Part shown: piece after piece, positions 19,701-23,284 of the stretch | How the letters are laid out: each line of letters opens with the position of its first letter | Numbering within the stretch: position 1 is the stretch's first letter | DNA from: Sphacelaria rigidula | Lineage: Eukaryota > Phaeophyceae > Sphacelariales | Reading direction: 5' to 3' | NCBI GenBank assembly: GCA_964200075.2 | Contig: CAXNAA020000269.1 | Location: 1 to 23,284 of the forward strand | Length of the DNA stretch: 23,284 nucleotides | Notes under the pieces: generated by a model | Seen by the model: only the letters and a program-made list of their open reading frames with translations | Told to the model about the DNA's origin: nothing | Database searches by the model: none | Made by a program: the position numbers and the translations under genes

Positions 19701-22700
19701 CTGTCTTATCCCCGCGAGTGTCGACTTCTTCCCTTGGCTGACAACTCTGCTGATTTCCTTTCCTTGCCCTTCTCTGTTCCAGCATCCCTTCTCTTTCTTT
19801 CTTACACTGCGGTTGTCTTTCTTCATTTCCCTCTTTTCTTCTGTCCTTTTTTGCTTCTTAAGTCATGTTGGATTTAGTGCCTCGCCCCTGCAGATCTGAA
19901 AAATGGGAATTCCGGTCGGAATAGTGCGGTCCTTCGCTCATTTCCGCACGATCTGACCTCGCGTCCTGAAGGACTTGCGGTCATCTTCAGCTGACCACTT
20001 TGCAGACCAGAAAGTTGGAATTCGGGGGGACTTTTACGCCCGTGTGTTGAGGGAAGATGACAATCTCTAGGGTGCGAAACGTAGAGAGGTCCTGTCAAGG
20101 TAGGTCTAATGTCGTGCCCAATTCCGGTTCTCACAGAGGAGCTTGCCCTAGTCGCTGTACCGCGCGTTGGCGGGTCTAGCGGATACTGAAATTGGTGCGG
20201 GACGTCCGGTTACACGTGGTCATGTACGATTGAAGAAACACTATCATATTATGGCTCGCTTCTCATAACCGGGGGGAGGGCTGTAGCTGAATAAGCGGTA
20301 TTCATAGGCAGCAGCAGACCCATTACAAGATGTGCGGTTTCCTGAACGAAATGACAAAGCACAGCAACACAAACACAAATACTGATACCCGTCGACTAAC
20401 ATTTATGGTGTACCGTACAATACCGCAAGTTCAAAATTGACGATTTAGGCATCCCCGTTTCCCGATGCGCACGCTACGAGGTGTTGGTTACCCAGGTTTC
20501 TCCAACCCAGGCCGCGCTCATATTTGAATTGCTTCCCCCCCCTGATGAGAAAGTGTCGTCCTTGGCGTTGTCACCGTCGTGGTATTCCTCACCCCGCGAC
20601 ACTGTTTCCACGAGGCTGGAGGACTCCTCCTTCCCTGGGATGCCCTGAGTCTCCAGCCCAGCAATCGCTGCATACCTGATTGCTTCAGGGTCACTGGGCG
20701 ACGTTGTGGGTACACCTCCTGTTCGTTGGGTCACAATGTGTTCACGTGAAGCTCCTTTGTTGGTCGTGCTCTCGAAGCTCGCCCAGACTACCCTGGCGCC
20801 ACCAGCTCGCGTCAATACTTACAGTCACCGCTGCAATCATATTTGAACACATACTGATTGGGTCCGATATGACCCCAGGTATGTCTGACAAACTGGGTGT
20901 TGGAGGTGTGGGGCCCATGGTGAGCACGCTTGCCAAAACAGCGAGCGAGGTATCGCACTCGTGACCTGTGGAGCCTCACGATCCCGTGGGGAGAAAGATG
21001 ATCGAGAGAGGTTATGCGATGCGAGGGTTGGTTGCAGAGTTTGTGAGCACACTGTCAGCACGTAACGTCGATTGCTTGAGATCAACCAGTCAGGCGACAT
21101 CACGTGTCGCAGCGGTGACACGAATGAAGTCAACCTCAGTCGAGTCACTTCAACTGCCAAATGAGGTGTGTGAACTCATTCACCGATGACGAAGAAGTTC
21201 TAAATGTCCGAAACACAGGTCGAGATGTTGCAGGCCGATAGAGGGCAAGCCATTACACCGTTCGCCTGGGGGTCCAATACGGCGTTTCAATCGTTCCCTT
21301 GCGCATGTCCCAGCCACCATCCACATCAATGTGTAGTTGCACACAGTGCAGATCTCTCTCAACACTCTTGGCCAACGCAGTCTCACGCTCGTCACCTTTC
21401 ATCGTAGTCTGGATCGTTCGATATTTCATGCACATTCCATTGCTGCCTAGAGGTCACTGGAGCCCCGTCTACGCTGTGCACGATTTCCATCAACGGTCAT
21501 GCTCGTCGAAGTTCATGCATGTGCTTTAGGTGATCAAACTTCATTAACAGCTCGTTTTCTCTCGGGATGTTCTCAAGATACTTCGACTGCCTTCCATAGA
21601 GGTCTGGCATAATGTTACTTTTTTTGTCCCTCGATGTTCTCGGAAGCCAGATAGTTCATTCGAGCACCATCAGCTCTTGGTCACGTATTGTGGTCACGCA
21701 CAGAGAAAACGCGGCAAACGAATGCACGGCACGTCGTCTATCGAAACTCAGCAGGCACGTGAAAGCACGACCATCGCAGACGACGTACACCGCACAGCGA
21801 CACGCAGCGCCCAAGCAACCACAGCGACGCAGAGTGCACACCACTCGCGGGAAACGTTCCGTCGACAAAGCGCATGGCTGTACATTTCTTCTGGTTTGCA
21901 AGCATACCGTGCCTAAGCGCTCCGAACGTTTCTCATATCTCGAACACTTGACGTTGCACTGCTGTATCACGCTGTCGCTGCTTGCAGACCTTCAGCATCG
22001 TGTAGAACGTTTAAACAATCAAGCGCAGGCTGGCACATAGTTTTTGCATGCGGTCGGATCGGTCACCATGTTGCGGAGAGCGACAGAAGGTCCGACCTTC
22101 GGGACACACCAACTCATGGGCCGCAGCATCAACCCACCTGGCACACCACAGTGGGGTCGGAACAAATCACTTCCATCAAATACATGCATACTCTTCTGTG
22201 GTTTCCTCGTCATTAGCCCTCCACTGACTCTTGGGCCGGGCTCCTATCTCTGCATGTGACCTCTCACGTTACCGCACTCTAGAACTCTTTTCCGAATCTG
22301 TACCATAACACTAGATGTAGGCGGAGTTCCGCTCAAATACAGACTGTCAAGTTTTGAGGATGTAGGCAACGACTGACCCCCGAAGGTGAACCTATCGCAT
22401 TCTGTAGTCTCCTTACACTCCTGGTCATCACCATCCTCCCTCCTACCTACTGGGAAAGGTGCCATCTCCCAAACGTGATGAGCCTATCCCAGACCGCAAC
22501 CTTACTGCGTGTCCCGTAGGGCTTACTGATATTCGTTCGCGATACTTATGCGAATTGAGGGGCGCTGGGCTTTGACGCCATAATTTGGCATAACCTACTG
22601 GATGAGGCCACGGATGGAGTTGGTTTCGTCTACAAAGGTACTAGAACAGGCCTGAAGCAGTTTGGCAATACGTTTGTTCGTTCGTTCGCTTTCCGTGTGA

Positions 22701-23167
22701 TAGTTGGCTTTGTCAGAGTTCTTCCTAACAAAAGTCGAATGGACATGATGCATCCAACCACCAATCGACCAAAATTTCTCATGCCAGCTTCTCAAGCAAT
22801 TCTCAAACAGTCCATTTTATTTTTTCGTTCTTTCATGAGTCTTCCCCGTAAAAACTAATACAGTCTAATGAAAACCATGCATCCAGTGGACAGGCAGCCA
22901 GCTACCACTCGAGTCGTCAGGTCCTTGCTCTCCATTTACGGATTATGTTCTTTTCACACCCTACTGACACTTCCTGCGTATTTGGTTCCTTGTATCCTTT
23001 ACTCTATCGCCCATCGTCCTTCAGAAGCTGAAATCTCTGTCTGAAGAAGTGCGAGAATTCGTGGCGACGTCGAACGCGCAAGTGGTGCCCATCTCCGCCA
23101 AAACCGGCCACGGTTTGGACCAGCTTCGGCAGGCGGTTGCTACGGCCCTTGCTGGAGATTCCTCCAG
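10559..23167 (+). CDS. MTIF2: Organellar translation initiation factor IF-2, N-terminal and G-domain exons; continues past the right edge
   Basis: IF-2 is the GTPase that brings initiator tRNA to the small ribosomal subunit; here it is the nuclear-encoded organellar form. Six exons (10559-10764, 11668-11812, 13523-13806, 15675-15970, 18965-19083, 23025-23167) join in one frame of 397 codons plus two bases. Residues 1-55 are Arg-rich and poor in acids, with no hydrophobic signal peptide, suggesting a mitochondrial rather than a complex-plastid presequence. Residues about 60-85 (IPSFIAIRDLAAMF, KTLFKQM) resemble the IF2_N domain. The G domain shows GHFNHGKT (190-197), GGITQ (216-220), DTPGQ (284-288), NKVD (338-341) and SAK (374-376). 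Unusual points are Asn for Asp in the P-loop, Gln for the catalytic His in DTPGH, an insert of about 50 residues between GGITQ and DTPGQ, and a GC-AG intron. Domains II, III and IV must lie beyond 23284. Family certain; organelle target and start codon inferred. Confidence 0.88.
10765..11667 (+). other. IF-2 intron 1 (903 bp)
   Basis: GTGGGC at the 5' end, GAGCAG at the 3' end. Contains no recognisable gene; a TATAAAAG at 11116-11123 is isolated. Short frames on both strands have no support. Confidence 0.55.
11668..11812 (+). CDS. MTIF2: IF-2 exon 2: IF2_N-like helix region
   Basis: Enters after GCGAGCAG with the third base of a split codon, then 48 codons: DLAAMFRMNPKTLFKQM, then a Lys/Arg-rich SGKKFRIV and LGHVIVPFQ. 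An in-frame TGA at 11639-11641 forces the acceptor to lie right of it. The exon ends CCAG followed by GCAAGC, so the donor is GC rather than GT. The reading frame then continues directly into DAKAFALSTGR of the next exon, which has the pattern of the region just before the G domain in bacterial IF-2. Confidence 0.7.
11854..11879. repeat. (TTG)n trinucleotide microsatellite
   Basis: About eight TTG/TGT units, directly preceded by CTGCTACTG-type imperfect units. It creates Val, Leu or Cys runs in the three forward frames. Confidence 0.95.
13282..13345 (+). repeat. Dispersed TTGTGACCAC repeat, copy 1
   Basis: Reads CTATTTTGTGACCACGATC then AGCTAGTGTGC, followed by an ATCAATCAATTGATTGAT palindromic array. 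Related words recur at 17262, 18214 and 18803, all in the IF-2 gene and on the same strand. Confidence 0.5.
13523..13806 (+). CDS. MTIF2: IF-2 exon 3: linker and P-loop (G1)
   Basis: Acceptor CACTCCAG follows a long pyrimidine tract; donor GTGAGA follows 13806. The exon encodes 94 codons plus two bases: DAKAFALSTGRNVRFLDVD, a variable linker, then RRPVVVLLGHFNHGKTTILD. In IF-2 the P-loop is normally GHVDHGKT/S; here Val-Asp is replaced by Phe-Asn (the Asn codon is 13748-13750). The exon stops within the effector region; the split Lys codon is completed by the first base of the next exon. Confidence 0.92.
13807..15674 (+). other. IF-2 intron 3 (1868 bp)
   Basis: GTGAGA to ACACAG. The left part carries an antisense coding-like stretch (listed separately). 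The region 14280-14790 has long overlapping open frames on both strands without recognisable domains. The rest has no visible structure. Confidence 0.6.
13880..14270 (-). pseudogene. Antisense coding-like stretch inside IF-2 intron 3, unrecognised, apparently frameshifted
   Basis: On the minus strand a frame from about 14117 down to a TGA near 13897 reads RLHFLEDYDVSPTRVLFHAD, then ENERFKKMIDGQADNGWDHR and DKSPLATTKRLGLA. Its charge balance and lack of rare residues look like real protein. Immediately upstream, in another frame, RLEDRDKNTLGKIYDGWQQE has the same quality. The change of frame without a clean splice pair suggests a decayed insertion, perhaps from a transposable element. I recognise no family. 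Confidence 0.3.
15675..15970 (+). CDS. MTIF2: IF-2 exon 4: switch I (GGITQ) to switch II (DTPGQ)
   Basis: Acceptor CACACAG, donor GTGAGT. The first base completes a Lys codon and the exon then reads REAGGITQEIRA, the G2 signature of IF-2. A Gly/Ala/Gln-rich insert follows (roughly 15720-15850), then FSATFLDTPGQEIFYRMRTNG and ADAVVLVIS. IF-2 normally has about 15 residues between GGITQ-HIGA and the LDTPGH strand; here there are more than 50. The Gln in place of His is the CAA codon at 15901-15903. Confidence 0.95.
16725..16800 (+). repeat. tRNA-derived sequence, probable SINE head
   Basis: TGGCTCAGTTGG at 16732-16743 is a perfect RNA polymerase III A box (TRGCNNAGYNGG). About 32 nt on, GTGTTAGAATCTC at 16775-16787 is a degenerate B box (consensus GGTTCGAATCC). 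The 5' GCCCCGG has no complementary 3' acceptor strand, and the anticodon and T arms do not close properly, so it is not a functional tRNA. Such heads are typical of SINEs. The body could extend right to the TTGTGACCAC copy near 17265, giving about 580 bp, but that boundary is a guess. Confidence 0.6.
17255..17312 (+). repeat. Dispersed TTGTGACCAC repeat, copy 2
   Basis: CCTATGTTGTGACCACGG, an 18-bp spacer, then CGATCAGCTAATGTGC. It is the closest relative of copy 1 at 13282, which has the same two blocks without most of the spacer. Confidence 0.5.
17834..17873. repeat. (TTTCCR)n hexanucleotide microsatellite
   Basis: About six and a half units, first TTTCCG and then TTTCCA. On the minus strand it yields a Gly-Asn run within an open frame that has no other support. 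Confidence 0.95.
18205..18275 (+). repeat. Dispersed TGTGACCAC repeat, copy 3
   Basis: TTTGTCGTGTGACCACGGGT followed by a CAATCACGCAATCAAGCAA array, reminiscent of the CAATCAATCA array after copy 1. More diverged than copies 1 and 2. Confidence 0.4.
18795..18865 (+). repeat. Dispersed TTGYGACC repeat, copy 4 (weak)
   Basis: GGCTATCTTGCGACCGCAGC, then GGCAATCAATCC about 40 bp on. Same order of words as copy 1 but only loosely similar; it may be chance. Confidence 0.3.
18965..19083 (+). CDS. MTIF2: IF-2 exon 5: NKVD (G4)
   Basis: Acceptor GATCACAG follows a T-rich tract; donor GTGAGA. The exon supplies two bases completing an Ala codon, then VDGICLQTSESIGCAEQLGL and PTVVAINKVDLLPEDQAAE. Spacing from DTPG to NKxD fits the family. 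The usual A-D-D-G after switch II is A-V-D-G here. Confidence 0.95.
19437..19905. repeat. Diverged tandem duplication, unit about 240 bp
   Basis: Copy 1 (about 19437-19655) and copy 2 (about 19680-19905) share in order CTTCTTCCCTTGGC (19487 and 19725), CCCTTCTCTGTTCC and CCTCGCCCCTGCAGATCTGA (19634 and 19880). Offsets of 238-246 bp show small indels; perhaps a quarter of positions differ. A partial third copy seems to start after 19905 (GTCGGAATAGTGCGGTCC against GTCGAAGTAGTGCGTTCC). Both units are CT-rich with no ORF. Confidence 0.8.
20474..20815 (-). other. Antisense open frame of about 113 codons in IF-2 intron 5, unrecognised
   Basis: The frame begins after a TAA (20819-20821), has no early ATG and ends in TAG at 20474. 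Its translation is Ser/Gly/Glu-rich and reads like a disordered protein: RVVWASFESTTNKGASREH, SDPEAIRYAAIAGLE, SRGEEYHDGDNAKDD. Third positions favour G and C, unlike most nearby frames. It could be an exon of an antisense gene or a transposable-element remnant. No family is recognised. Confidence 0.28.
22595..22795 (-). mobile_element. Possible Ty3/Gypsy-type integrase remnant
   Basis: The minus-strand frame reads HEKFWSIGG, then HSTFVRKNSDKANYHTESERT and NKRIAKLLQACSSTFVDE. Retroelement integrases of the Ty3/Gypsy group have FW, then a Ser-Thr, then YHPQTDGQSERxNxxLExxLR in this order and spacing. Here the PQTDGQ part is reduced to TES. No reverse transcriptase, RNase H or LTR was found nearby, and stops follow directly. 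If correct, it is a short, old fragment. The match is brief, so chance is a real possibility. Confidence 0.35.
23025..23167 (+). CDS. MTIF2: IF-2 exon 6: SAK (G5); gene continues right
   Basis: Acceptor CGTCCTTCAG, donor AG/GTAACG. The exon encodes 47 codons plus two bases: KLKSLSEEVREFVATSN, then QVVPISAKTGHGLDQLRQAV, the G5 loop and the last G-domain helix. It is in phase 0 with the preceding exon, and PEDQAAEKLKSLSEE reads naturally through the junction. Domain II should begin in the next exon, outside the window. Confidence 0.95.
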
Positions 23168-23225
23168 GTAACGCCGCGACCAAATGAAATGCAGATTCGT
23201 GTTTGTCCTCTTGTTGTTGCTACGT

Positions 23226-23284
23226 TTTTTTTTTTCGTACTTTTTTGCATTTATTTACTACTTGTTGTTTTTTTTTTTGTTGTT
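23226..23284. repeat. T-rich tract at the right edge
   Basis: Several T runs separated by short words, in the start of IF-2 intron 6, reaching the window end. Confidence 0.8.

Larger units (their letters stand above)
19084..23024 (+). other. IF-2 intron 5 (3941 bp)
   Basis: GTGAGA to CTTCAG, the largest intron in the window. Contains a diverged tandem duplication (19437-19905), an antisense open frame (20474-20815), a possible integrase fragment on the minus strand (22595-22795) and stretches with no visible structure (about 19906-20470 and 21190-22590). Confidence 0.65.

Noticed and set aside
20817-20886. A plus-strand mini-exon between TTACAG (20824) and GTATGT (20880) inside IF-2 intron 5
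   Set aside because: Splice-like signals exist, but IF-2 exons 5 and 6 already join in frame with normal G4-G5 spacing, so an added exon is unnecessary.
1-23284. Bacterial features: operons, Shine-Dalgarno sites, CRISPR array, rRNA
   Set aside because: The genes are spliced and eukaryotic; no regularly spaced repeat-spacer array or rRNA sequence was seen.

Overview
This is a eukaryotic nuclear window, most likely from a stramenopile and probably a brown alga. It holds two spliced protein genes read as chains of small exons with phase-compatible junctions. One is a motile-cilium protein, so the organism builds flagella. Introns reach about 4 kb, there are many simple repeats, and GTAC-rich palindromic intergenic DNA recurs. 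The brown-alga call is an inference; the sequence alone proves only a spliced, flagellate lineage.

Left part (1-2745, minus strand): the 5' half of a CFAP65 (CCDC108/FAP65)-like gene for a central-apparatus protein of motile flagella. Three exons (114-200, 722-850, 1807-about 2089) join in frame to give the conserved N-terminal MSP/ASH-like beta-sandwich region. A likely first exon with ATG lies at 2745. The gene runs off the left edge.

Middle part (2746-10558): intergenic, without a complete gene. It holds a decayed protein-kinase-like fragment (about 3452-3605, minus), a repeat island (about 4625-6690) containing a large 558-bp inverted repeat with arms of about 260 bp, and an unrecognised coding-like minus-strand block (8505-9235) carrying a 25-bp tandem duplication.

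Right part (10559 to beyond 23284, plus strand): one gene for a divergent organellar translation initiation factor IF-2. I assembled it from six exons (10559-10764, 11668-11812, 13523-13806, 15675-15970, 18965-19083, 23025-23167) that together encode 397 codons in one continuous frame, from an Arg-rich presequence through the IF2_N-like segment and all visible G-domain motifs (P-loop, GGITQ, DTPGQ, NKVD, SAK). The second intron uses a GC donor. The catalytic His of the usual DTPGH motif is Gln. The gene continues past the right edge, where the beta-barrel and C-terminal domains should lie.

The IF-2 introns hold most of the remaining structure: a tRNA-derived SINE-like head (16725), a recurring TTGTGACCAC-containing repeat, a 240-bp tandem duplication (about 19437-19905), a possible Ty3/Gypsy integrase remnant (22595-22795, minus) and several unrecognised antisense coding-like stretches. 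I found no bacterial-type operon, CRISPR array, rRNA gene or intact tRNA gene. The two real genes are divergently oriented and have no evident functional link.
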